Shown piece after piece: positions 44,773 through 51,771 of a stretch of 64,000 nucleotides of DNA; within the stretch, counting starts at the first letter, position 1, and every line of letters starts with the position of its first letter. Origin of the DNA: Gemmatimonas sp. GTDB taxonomy: Bacteria; Gemmatimonadota; Gemmatimonadetes; Gemmatimonadales; Gemmatimonadaceae. The stretch covers positions 62,001 through 126,000 of the forward strand of contig NZ_JANPLK010000049.1 of assembly GCF_031426495.1 (NCBI RefSeq). Reading direction: 5' to 3'. Position numbers and translations under genes: made by a program. Below the pieces are notes generated by a model that saw only the letters and a list, made by a program, of their open reading frames with translations, was not told the DNA's origin and made no database searches.

Positions 44773-46806
44773 ATGAAGTGTTCGATCACCGTTGCGCCGC
44801 TTGTCCTGGCACTGGCGACTCCGCTGGCCGCCCTTCAGGCGCAAGCGACGCCGAAGATTGCCCGTCTCGTGATCACACCCGCCAGCCGGACGATCACCGC
44901 CGGCGACACCATGCGCCTGCGCACGGAAGCGCGTGATGCGCAGGGGAACGTCCTGTCCGGCGTTACCGTCCGCTATCGTTTGGGCGGCTCGGCGCGATTC
45001 GAAGGTCGGGTGGATTCCCTTGGCCTCGTCACGGCCAGCGCCACGGCGATCCTGCCGGTCACGGTCACGGCCACCATGCCGGGTGCCGCGCCCGCATTCG
45101 AAGTCATCGAGATTACGGCCGTACCGGGACCGGCCGCCCGCATCGACCTGTCGCCCAGCACCCCGAAGCTCGTGGTGGGTCAACGCGTCCGGGCGACGGC
45201 GCGCGCGTATTCCGCGAACGACGACGCACGCGGCGACCGCGTGACGTGGAAGAGTGAGAACCCGGCCATCGCGAGCGTGAGTGCGACCGGCGTCATCACG
45301 GCGCGGCGGGCCGGGAGTACGGCGATCGTGGCCACCACCGGCAGCGCATCGGAGCGCCTTCGCGTTACGGTCGCGACGGCGGCGTTGTCGTCGTTGACGC
45401 TCACTCCCGGCCACGTGGAAGCGCGCACTGGTGACGTGCTGCGCTTCGCCATCACGGCCAAGGATGCGACCGGTAAGGCCATCACCGGACTCACACCCAC
45501 CTGGAGCTTTTCACCGGGTCAGGGGCAAATCGATGCCGACGGCGCGTTCGTAGGCTACGAGCCGGGCGACTACACCATTACCGCGTCGTTCGGGGCGCGC
45601 AGCGTGGAGAGCACCATCACGCTGGCGCCGCGCGATGTACGTCGCCCGCTGTCGTTGGTGGGCCGTCTGCCGCGCACGCGCTTCACCACCGAAGAAGTGT
45701 GGATTCACCCCGATGGCAAGCACGCGTATCTCGGTTCGGGCGGTGGCGGCGATGTGTTGTACGCCCTCGACATCAGCAACCCGGCCGATCCCAAGGTGAC
45801 CGACTCGATCATCTCGAACACGCGCCGCGTGAACGATGTGATGACGTTCCCCGACGGCAAGTTCCTGGTGTTCACACGCGAAGGCGCGAGCGATCGTAAG
45901 AACGGGATCGTGATCGCGTCGCTGGACGATCCGGCGCACCCCAAGCCGATCGCCGAATTCACCGATGGGGTGACCGGTGGCGTGCACTCGGCGTTCGTGT
46001 ACAAGCAGGACAAGTTCGGCACGTTCATCTTTCTCACGAACGACGGCACTGGTGCCTTGCACGTGATCGACGTGAACGATCCGTATCATCCGAAGGAAGT
46101 GGCGCGGTGGAAAACGGAAGGACGTCCCGATGCCGGCCGCTCGTTGCACGACATCGATTTGCGCGACGGCCTGTTGTACGCGAGCTACTGGAACGACGGC
46201 CTGATCGTGCTCGACGTGGGCAACGGCATCAAGGGCGGCTCGCCGTCGAATCCGGTAAAGGTGTCGCAGTTCAAGTACGACCTGAACGCGATGTACAAGC
46301 AGGTGGAAGTGGACGGCGGCCCGGGGTTCATTCGCGGTACGCACACCGCGTGGCGTCACAAGAACTACGTCTTCATCGCCGACGAAGTGTTTCCCGCAGC
46401 TGGCCCCAAGGGCGCGAAAGACGCGGCCGCCGGCCGTGCATATGGCCGCTTGCAGGTGGTCGACGTGTCCGACATCGCCAACCCGAAAGCGGTGGCGTTC
46501 TACGAGCCGGAGTACGGCGGTGTGCACAACGTGTGGGTGGCTGGTGATTCGCTGTACATGGGCGCGTACAACGCCGGCTTCCGCGTGTTCGACATCTCCG
46601 GCGAGCTGCGGGGCGACCTGCGCGCGCAGGGACGCGAGATCGGCCACCTGAACACGGCCGACATGGACGGCCACGTGAAGAACGCGGCGATGACGTGGGG
46701 CGTGGTGGTGAATCCGAAAGACGGTCTGGCCTACGTGAACGACGACAACAACGGCTTGTGGATCATCCGGATCGAACCCAAGCCGGTGAAGAAGGTTATT
46801 CCGTGA
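44773..46806 (+). CDS. Secreted Big-domain and LVIVD-repeat propeller protein
   Basis: The 677-residue protein from ATG 44773 has a signal peptide. Three Big/Ig-like domains (about 25-285) have typical cores such as WKSENPAIASVSATGVITARRAG. An LVIVD-type propeller follows (about 290-670), with repeats like LYALDISNPADPKV, LQVVDVSDIANPKAV and ending LWIIRIEPKP. It is probably a surface adhesion or binding protein. The next gene overlaps its stop, so they form a unit. Confidence 0.8.
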   Translation: MKCSITVAPLVLALATPLAALQAQATPKIARLVITPASRTITAGDTMRLRTEARDAQGNVLSGVTVRYRLGGSARFEGRVDSLGLVTASATAILPVTVTATMPGAAPAFEVIEITAVPGPAARIDLSPSTPKLVVGQRVRATARAYSANDDARGDRVTWKSENPAIASVSATGVITARRAGSTAIVATTGSASERLRVTVATAALSSLTLTPGHVEARTGDVLRFAITAKDATGKAITGLTPTWSFSPGQGQIDADGAFVGYEPGDYTITASFGARSVESTITLAPRDVRRPLSLVGRLPRTRFTTEEVWIHPDGKHAYLGSGGGGDVLYALDISNPADPKVTDSIISNTRRVNDVMTFPDGKFLVFTREGASDRKNGIVIASLDDPAHPKPIAEFTDGVTGGVHSAFVYKQDKFGTFIFLTNDGTGALHVIDVNDPYHPKEVARWKTEGRPDAGRSLHDIDLRDGLLYASYWNDGLIVLDVGNGIKGGSPSNPVKVSQFKYDLNAMYKQVEVDGGPGFIRGTHTAWRHKNYVFIADEVFPAAGPKGAKDAAAGRAYGRLQVVDVSDIANPKAVAFYEPEYGGVHNVWVAGDSLYMGAYNAGFRVFDISGELRGDLRAQGREIGHLNTADMDGHVKNAAMTWGVVVNPKDGLAYVNDDNNGLWIIRIEPKPVKKVIP

Positions 46807-47993
46807 CGGTACGCGCCATGCGCGCCGCCGTATTGACGACGATGCTGTGCGCGGCGTCGACCGCGCGCGCACAGCCGACGGCGCTGCCACCGGTACGAGA
46901 CTACCTCGTGCTGGTGGCCAGCGAATCGGTGGACCGCGTGGCGCTGGTGCGCTTCGGGCCCACCGGCGCGCGCGTGGAGCGTGAGAAGTACGTGGGCTGG
47001 TCGAAGATGGAAGTGGCTGGTCCGCACGGCGTCGCGATTACGCCGAATGCGAAGGAGTACTTCGTGACCATCGCGCACGGCACGCCGTTCGGAAAGCTGG
47101 TGAAGTACGATGCTGCCACCGACACGCAGCTGGGCAGCGTGATGCTGGGAAACTTTCCGGCCACGGCACAGGTATCGCCCGATGGTGCGCTGGTATTCGT
47201 GGTGAATTTCAATTTGCACGGCGACATGGAGACGAGCGATGTGTCGGTCGTCGCCGCGAAAGAGATGGTGGAGATCGCGCGCATCCGTACGTGCACGATG
47301 CCGCACGGGTCGCGGCTCACGAGCGACGGCACCAAGCACTATTCGGCGTGCATGATGGACGAAACGCTGGCCGAGATCGATGCCAGCACGTTGACGGTGA
47401 GCCGGCATTTCTTTCTCACGAAGGGGAAGGAAATGGGCATGACGGGCGCGCCGGCCGAGCGCGGGGCGAATGAACATGCGGCGCATGGCGGTGCGGCCGC
47501 CGACATGTCGGGGCACGGGATGGAGCCCCCGAAGCCTGGCGACATCTCCTGCTCGCCCACCTGGGCGCAACCATCGCGCGACGGCTCACGCGTGTGGGTG
47601 GCGTGCAACAAGTCGAGTGATCTGGTGGAGATCGACACGAAGTCGTGGACCCTCGTGCGTCGCATTGCGGCCGGCCCCGGCGTGTACAACCTGGCCACTA
47701 CCCACAACGGTGCGCGCCTCATCGCCACCAATAAGCGTGATGCCTCGGTGTCGGTGTTCGATGCGACGACGGCCAAGGAACTCGCGCGCATTCCCACCAC
47801 ACGTAAGGTGGTACACGGCATCGCGGTGTCCGACGACGATCGGTACGCCTTCATCTCGGTGGAAGGCGTCGGTTCGGAACCTGGCACGGTGGATGTGATC
47901 GACTTGACGTCGCTCAGAAAAGTGGCGTCGGTGGATGTAGGACAGCAGGCGGGAGGCATCGACTTTCTGCGGTCGGAGCCGGTGAAACGCTAG
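46803..47993 (+). CDS. Secreted YVTN-type beta-propeller with His/Met-rich loop
   Basis: GTG 46803 overlaps the previous stop (GTGA); ATG 46818 is another option. The 396-residue protein has a signal peptide, then YVTN-like repeats (VAITPNAKEYFVTIAHG, ATAQVSPDGALVFVVNFN, NLATTHNGARLIATNK). A loop near residues 220-245 reads GANEHAAHGG then DMSGHGMEPP, rich in His and Met and plausibly metal-binding. Four Cys residues lie around it. Its stop codon falls in the tRNA-like repeat at 47990. Confidence 0.75.
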   Translation: MTVRAMRAAVLTTMLCAASTARAQPTALPPVRDYLVLVASESVDRVALVRFGPTGARVEREKYVGWSKMEVAGPHGVAITPNAKEYFVTIAHGTPFGKLVKYDAATDTQLGSVMLGNFPATAQVSPDGALVFVVNFNLHGDMETSDVSVVAAKEMVEIARIRTCTMPHGSRLTSDGTKHYSACMMDETLAEIDASTLTVSRHFFLTKGKEMGMTGAPAERGANEHAAHGGAAADMSGHGMEPPKPGDISCSPTWAQPSRDGSRVWVACNKSSDLVEIDTKSWTLVRRIAAGPGVYNLATTHNGARLIATNKRDASVSVFDATTAKELARIPTTRKVVHGIAVSDDDRYAFISVEGVGSEPGTVDVIDLTSLRKVASVDVGQQAGGIDFLRSEPVKR

Positions 47994-48044
47994 CCTGAGG
48001 AGCTGGCGGGGCAACCCATCCTGGTTCGAGTCCGGGCGTTCGCA
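47990..48044 (+). repeat. tRNA-Leu(GAG) 3'-half fragment, copy 1
   Basis: The segment folds as the 3' half of a leucine tRNA: anticodon stem CTAGC/GCTGG, loop CTGAGGA with anticodon GAG, a long variable arm, T-stem CCTGG/CCGGG with loop TTCGAGT, then CGTTCGC and discriminator A. No 5' half and no CCA are present. The 5' end overlaps the YVTN stop codon. A matching degenerate copy lies at 50477-50530, so this looks like an attachment-site scar. Confidence 0.8.
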
Positions 48045-48105
48045 TTGAAGATTGGCTGCGTGGACCAGCACGGGTTACCCCGTAATCCAGGAGTTTGGTA
48101 AAAGT

Positions 48106-48528
48106 ATGGTTGACGAACTTTTGGTTCTTGTGACGTCCCGCTTGGATCGCCGACCCATCACTAGCAGCGGCCGTGCGTGGTGGCGTTTAGGCGGAGCGAT
48201 TGTGACGCTCACAGCCTGTGGGCAGCCTACTGATATCACGTGTCCTGCTACGAGCGGCTGCGCGGAATATTCGCCGGTGAACGTCAGCCTTAGACCCATA
48301 TCCGTTTCTCTGAAAGTGGGGGCTACGGCAACGCTGACCGTCTCCATTGCAGGCGGGAACCCGACGCCGACTTTGTCGTCATGCACGAGCGGAAATAGCG
48401 CCTTGGTCGTCACCGCTGTCCTGGACGGGGGATGCCAAATCACGGGCGTCGCGCCGGGAACGACCGCCGTGACGGCCACGACATCGAAGGGGCCGTCGGC
48501 CACGTCGAGCATCGTCGTCGTGCCCTAG
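48106..48528 (+). CDS. Putative lipoprotein with Big-like domain
   Basis: The 140-residue product from ATG 48106 begins with a polar N-terminal segment before a hydrophobic stretch ending TLTAC and then G, a lipobox at an unusual depth of about residue 38. The domain (SVSLKVGATATLTVSIAGG, ITGVAPGTTAVTA) is a Big2-like immunoglobulin fold. Base composition here is lower in GC than in the neighbours. It lies inside the segment bounded by tRNA-Leu fragments. Confidence 0.55.
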   Translation: MVDELLVLVTSRLDRRPITSSGRAWWRLGGAIVTLTACGQPTDITCPATSGCAEYSPVNVSLRPISVSLKVGATATLTVSIAGGNPTPTLSSCTSGNSALVVTAVLDGGCQITGVAPGTTAVTATTSKGPSATSSIVVVP

Positions 48529-48609
48529 GCTTCACGAAGAGCGTTGCGCAGCCGAGGCAGCCCCGAGCAATAGGACCAGCTGGCGACACCCAGAGAATAC
48601 GCTTATGTT

Positions 48610-48652
48610 ATCTTCATAGCCCATAGTTGAATTTAGCGTTACCTGAAGATAC
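48610..48652 (+). promoter_or_regulatory. Inverted repeat upstream of hipB, candidate operator
   Basis: TATCTTCA (48610-48617) and TGAAGATA (48645-48652) are perfect 8-bp inverted repeats with a 27-bp spacer, ending 7 bp before ATG 48660. HipB antitoxins repress their own operon through paired operators, so this is a reasonable candidate. The arms differ from the E. coli HipB consensus. Confidence 0.5.
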
Positions 48653-48659
48653 CGTAACA

Positions 48660-48992
48660 ATGCCTACTCCAGCTCCACCTGTCCCTTCGGAGGTCAAGCG
48701 CGCCCTCGAGCGCCTCGGCGCCGATGTCAGTGAGGCTCGGCGCCGCCGCCGTCTTCCCATGGAGGTGGTTGCCGATCGCGCGCTGACCACCCGACAAACG
48801 ATAGCCCGGATCGAGCTCGGGGACCCGCGGGTCGCGATCGGGACATGGGCCAGTGTGCTGTTCGCCCTCGGGCTCGCGAACCGCTTGGGAGAGCTAGCTG
48901 CGCCGGCCGGCGACCGCGAGGGACTGGCGCTTGAGGCCGAGCGCTTACCCAAGCGCATTCGGGTGCCTCGAACGGATCGGGGGAATCCATGA
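48660..48992 (+). CDS. hipB: HipB-like antitoxin (XRE helix-turn-helix)
   Basis: The 110-residue protein has an XRE-type helix-turn-helix (VSEARRRRRLPMEVVADRALTTRQTIARIELGDP, outline) in residues about 20-75. It overlaps the hipA start by four bases (ATGA). By analogy it would bind HipA and repress the operon. TTG 48627 would add eleven residues. Confidence 0.8.
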   Translation: MPTPAPPVPSEVKRALERLGADVSEARRRRRLPMEVVADRALTTRQTIARIELGDPRVAIGTWASVLFALGLANRLGELAAPAGDREGLALEAERLPKRIRVPRTDRGNP

Positions 48993-50248
48993 GCACCCCG
49001 ACCGCCTACGTCTACATCGACACGGACGGGGCTCCGCGGTTGGCGGGGCGCCTGTACGTCACCGCGCATCGCGGCCGCGAGACCGCGACGTTCCAGTACC
49101 ACGACGCATGGATCGCGAGCGGCGACAGCTTTGCCCTCGAACCGGCGCTGTCGGTATCCCGCGCCCCGCACTACGCCGGCGAAGATCGCCGCATGTTCGG
49201 CGCGCTCGGCGATTCCGCGCCCGACCGCTGGGGCCAGACGCTCCTTCGCCGCGCCGAACGCCGACAGGCCAAGGCCGAGAACCGGGCCCCGCGGGCCCTG
49301 CGCGAAGTCGACTTTCTGCTCGGGGTCACGGACAGTGTCCGGCAGGGCGCGCTGCGTCTCGCACTCACGGAGGGCGGCCCGTTCGTGGCGCCCGAACGTC
49401 CCTCGGGCGTACCCCCGCTCGTCGAGCTCCCGGCCCTGCTCGCGGCGTCCGATCGGTATCTGTCCGACCAGGAAACCGCCGAGGATCTGCGCCTCCTCCT
49501 CGCCCCGGGGTCGTCGCTTGGCGGTGCCCGCCCAAAGGCGTCGGTACGCGACACCAGTGGTGCGCTGCTGATCGCCAAATTCCCCAAGAGGAATGAGGAT
49601 GACTATCGGGTCGTCGCATGGGAGGCGGTGGCTCTGCAGCTCGCCCGCGACGCCGGCCTTCGCACGACGGAATCACGCCTGGATAGGGTCGCCGATAACG
49701 ACGTGTTGCTCGTGACCCGTTTCGACCGCCAGGTGACCGACCAAGGCGTGCGTCGCATTCCGTACCTCTCCGCCATGAGCATGCTCGGCGCCGTAGACGG
49801 TGAGCGGCGGAGCTACGTCGAGATCGCGGACGCGTTGCGCGCGCATGGCGCAGCTGCCACGCAGGATCTGGCCGAACTCTGGCGGCGCATCGTGTTCTCG
49901 GTGTTCATCTCCAACACCGATGACCACCTGCGCAATCACGGGTTCCTCTACGCGGGCGCCACGGGTTGGCGCCTATCGCCGGTGTTCGATGTGAATCCAG
50001 TTCCGACGGACATCAAGGACCGCGTGCTGTCGACGGCGATCAGCACCGACGGCGACCCCACGGCGTCACTCGACATCGCGTTCGAGGTCGCGCCGCAGTT
50101 TGGATTGAAGGCGACCGACGCCAAGCGCATCGCCGCCGAGGTGGGTGCCGCGACGGCGTGTTGGACCACCGTGGCCGCGCGCTTCGGCATTGCGGCGTCG
50201 GAGATCGAGCGAATGCGCTCGGCGTTCGAGCACGATACGCTTTCTTGA
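48989..50248 (+). CDS. hipA: HipA-like serine/threonine kinase toxin
   Basis: The 419-residue protein has an N-terminal HipA_N-like part and a C-terminal HipA kinase part. Key residues are Ser175/176 in PGSSLGGARPKA (the self-phosphorylation loop), Lys197 in LLIAKF, NTDDHLRNHGF with Asp311/312, and Asp334 in SPVFDVNP. HipA toxins phosphorylate aminoacyl-tRNA synthetases and arrest growth. Kinase residues look intact, so it is probably active. Coupled to hipB by overlap. Confidence 0.88.
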   Translation: MSTPTAYVYIDTDGAPRLAGRLYVTAHRGRETATFQYHDAWIASGDSFALEPALSVSRAPHYAGEDRRMFGALGDSAPDRWGQTLLRRAERRQAKAENRAPRALREVDFLLGVTDSVRQGALRLALTEGGPFVAPERPSGVPPLVELPALLAASDRYLSDQETAEDLRLLLAPGSSLGGARPKASVRDTSGALLIAKFPKRNEDDYRVVAWEAVALQLARDAGLRTTESRLDRVADNDVLLVTRFDRQVTDQGVRRIPYLSAMSMLGAVDGERRSYVEIADALRAHGAAATQDLAELWRRIVFSVFISNTDDHLRNHGFLYAGATGWRLSPVFDVNPVPTDIKDRVLSTAISTDGDPTASLDIAFEVAPQFGLKATDAKRIAAEVGAATACWTTVAARFGIAASEIERMRSAFEHDTLS

Positions 50249-50430
50249 CTTGACCGAAAAAGAACTTGACTGAACAGGCAAGTCCTCCGTTCACGCTCGC
50301 TTCGTCATCGCCGACGCCCCCAGCATCGCCGCGTGATGTCGAGTGTGCGCGTCAAGCAGATGCCATCCTATTAAGAACGGAAGGCCGCCGAAGTAGACGT
50401 GAAGAGCGCGTCGTCGGTGGGGCGATTACC

Positions 50431-50483
50431 GCCCCTCTCAGGCCCTGTGCGCGAAGGCCCCGTTATCCCTAGCCAATCAGCCT
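50431..50483. repeat. Direct repeat unit A flanking the MNT-HEPN cassette
   Basis: GCCCCTCTCA (50431-50440) and GCCAATCAGCCT (50472-50483) recur in the same order at 51743-51752 and 51760-51771, with a spacing that is 24 nt shorter there. Two exact words in order suggest homology. The cassette between the copies holds the nucleotidyltransferase and HEPN genes. The second word joins directly into the tRNA-Leu fragment. Confidence 0.55.
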
Positions 50484-50530
50484 GAGGAGCCGGCGCGGCG
50501 ACCCGTCCCGGTTCGAGTCCGGCGTTCGCA
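50477..50530 (+). repeat. tRNA-Leu(GAG) 3'-half fragment, copy 2 (degenerate)
   Basis: The part 50479-50530 matches 47992-48044 at all but five substituted positions and one deleted G. The T-loop and GCGTTCGCA end are kept. The deleted G breaks the T-stem and one anticodon-stem pair is lost. The anticodon loop CTGAGGA is conserved. It marks the right edge of the hipBA segment. Confidence 0.75.
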
Positions 50531-50591
50531 TGTGGAGTAAGCCTAGCGGACGCCGTGACACCAGCGCGCGGGACGGGGCCGGGAACGCGCG

Positions 50592-50623
50592 TTGACTGTA
50601 AAGTAGTCATATGACTATTTTAC
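50592..50623 (+). promoter_or_regulatory. Promoter with 26-bp palindromic operator, leaderless start
   Basis: TTGACT (50592-50597) and TATTTT (50616-50621) are spaced 18 bp, close to a sigma-70 consensus. A near-perfect 26-bp palindrome (50598-50623, centre TAGTCATATGACTA) sits between and over them. ATG 50627 begins about 6 bp after the -10, so the mRNA would be leaderless. The winged-helix domain of the encoded protein makes autorepression likely. Confidence 0.7.
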
Positions 50624-50626
50624 TAC

Positions 50627-51265
50627 ATGCCTTTACTACCACCGCCGTCTTTGCATGAACCGCTCGGTGTGGTGCTCGGCACACGGGCCAAGGTGGACCT
50701 CGTGCGCGTACTGACCGCCGGTGGCGCGCCGATCTCGCAGCGGGAGTTGGCGCGTCGCGCGGGGGTGACCCTGCGCAGTGCGCAGGCCGCGCTCGCCGAC
50801 CTGTATGCGGTTGGCCTCGCGAAAAAGCTCGAAGGCGGCCGTGATCATCTGACGCTGCTGAACGAACGGCACCGGCTCGCGCCAGCGCTGATCGCGTTGT
50901 TTAGCGCGGAGGCCGAGCTCGCCCTCGGGATGCGGCAGGCGCTTGCAGCGCTCGCACGAGGTGACCGCAAGCCACCACTCGGCCTGTACCTCTTCGGGAG
51001 CGTTGCGCGCGCCGACGAGACCCCCACGAGCGACGTGGACGTACTGCTCATCGCGCGTGATGCCGCCCATCGCGAACTCCTGATGGATCGCCTGCTGGCG
51101 GGCGTCGACACGCTGCGTGTGCAGTACGGCGCGACGGCGAGTCCGGTCGCCTACACCATTCGGGAGGCTCGGCGCGGGTGGGGCGAGCGCGCGGCACCCT
51201 GGCCGGACATCGCTCGCGACGTGGTGCCCATTCTCGGACCGCCCCTGTCGGAGCTCCTCACATGA
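50627..51265 (+). CDS. Winged-helix/nucleotidyltransferase (MNT) protein, probable antitoxin
   Basis: The 212-residue protein has an N-terminal winged-helix domain (about 15-85; REL ARRAGVTLRSAQAALADL in outline). A minimal nucleotidyltransferase domain follows (about 115-205) with GS at 124-125 and DVD at 136-138 (FGSVARADE then SDVDVLLIA). In MNT-HEPN modules the MNT protein modifies and silences the HEPN partner. Its stop overlaps the next start (ATGA). The fused DNA-binding domain and upstream palindrome suggest self-regulation. Confidence 0.85.
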   Translation: MPLLPPPSLHEPLGVVLGTRAKVDLVRVLTAGGAPISQRELARRAGVTLRSAQAALADLYAVGLAKKLEGGRDHLTLLNERHRLAPALIALFSAEAELALGMRQALAALARGDRKPPLGLYLFGSVARADETPTSDVDVLLIARDAAHRELLMDRLLAGVDTLRVQYGATASPVAYTIREARRGWGERAAPWPDIARDVVPILGPPLSELLT

Positions 51266-51699
51266 TGGCGAGAACAGATCGTGCCAAGCGCACCGACCCT
51301 GCCCGCGCCGACAGTTATGCCGAGGTCGGCCGTCGCCTGTTGCACGCGGCACGTGCGATCACCGAACAGGGCGACGCCCGCCACGCCAGCGCCCTTGCGA
51401 TCCTCGCGGTCCACAGTGTGATCGCCCATGCCGACGCCGTCGCGATTCACAGTGGAGGGAAACGATCTACCGCGGCCGAGCACGCGGCGGTGCTCGCGCT
51501 CCTCCGCGATGTGCTGGGCAATCGCCTGACCGACCGGATCGCCAAGGAGATCCAGCGCGTCCTCGCCGAGCAGGACAAGTTCGAATATCAAGGCGACGTT
51601 GCCACCTTGACCGAGGCCCGGGCCCTGCTTGACCGCGCCGAACGGATTGGAGCGTGGTGCGAAGAGTGGCTCAGCGTGACGCCCCGACTACGATCCTGA
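51262..51699 (+). CDS. HEPN-domain protein, probable toxin partner
   Basis: The 145-residue all-helical protein has a HEPN-like fold. RSTAAEH at 68-74 fits the RX4-6H ribonuclease motif (five residues between Arg and His). ATG 51262 overlaps the MNT stop. By analogy with MNT-HEPN modules it may be an RNase restrained by AMP or nucleotide transfer from its partner. Family assignment rests on layout and the motif. Confidence 0.72.
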   Translation: MMARTDRAKRTDPARADSYAEVGRRLLHAARAITEQGDARHASALAILAVHSVIAHADAVAIHSGGKRSTAAEHAAVLALLRDVLGNRLTDRIAKEIQRVLAEQDKFEYQGDVATLTEARALLDRAERIGAWCEEWLSVTPRLRS

Positions 51700-51742
51700 G
51701 GCGACGACACCGCCGCCAGAGGAATCGTCGATGAAGGCGCTG

Positions 51743-51771
51743 GCCCCTCTCAACCGCCGGCCAATCAGCCT
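51743..51771. repeat. Direct repeat unit B at the end of the kinase gene
   Basis: GCCCCTCTCA (51743-51752) and GCCAATCAGCCT (51760-51771) match unit A at 50431-50483. Unit B overlaps the stop codon of the histidine-kinase gene (51765-51767). It marks the right side of the MNT-HEPN cassette. Confidence 0.55.

Larger units (their letters stand above)
50249..50626. other. 378-bp spacer between the two toxin-antitoxin pairs
   Basis: No complete gene is seen here. It holds the GCCCCTCTCA word (50431), the GCCAATCAGCCT word (50472), the second tRNA-Leu fragment (50477-50530) and the promoter with palindrome (50592-50623). The stretch 50330-50430 shows no feature I can support. Confidence 0.6.

Noticed and set aside
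47990..50530. A complete tRNA-Leu gene
   Set aside because: Neither fragment has an acceptor 5' strand, D-arm or CCA, so both are 3' halves only.
51690..51710. Possible third tRNA-Leu fragment (CCTGAGGCGAC)
   Set aside because: Only about seven bases match in a row and the T-arm is absent, so chance is enough.
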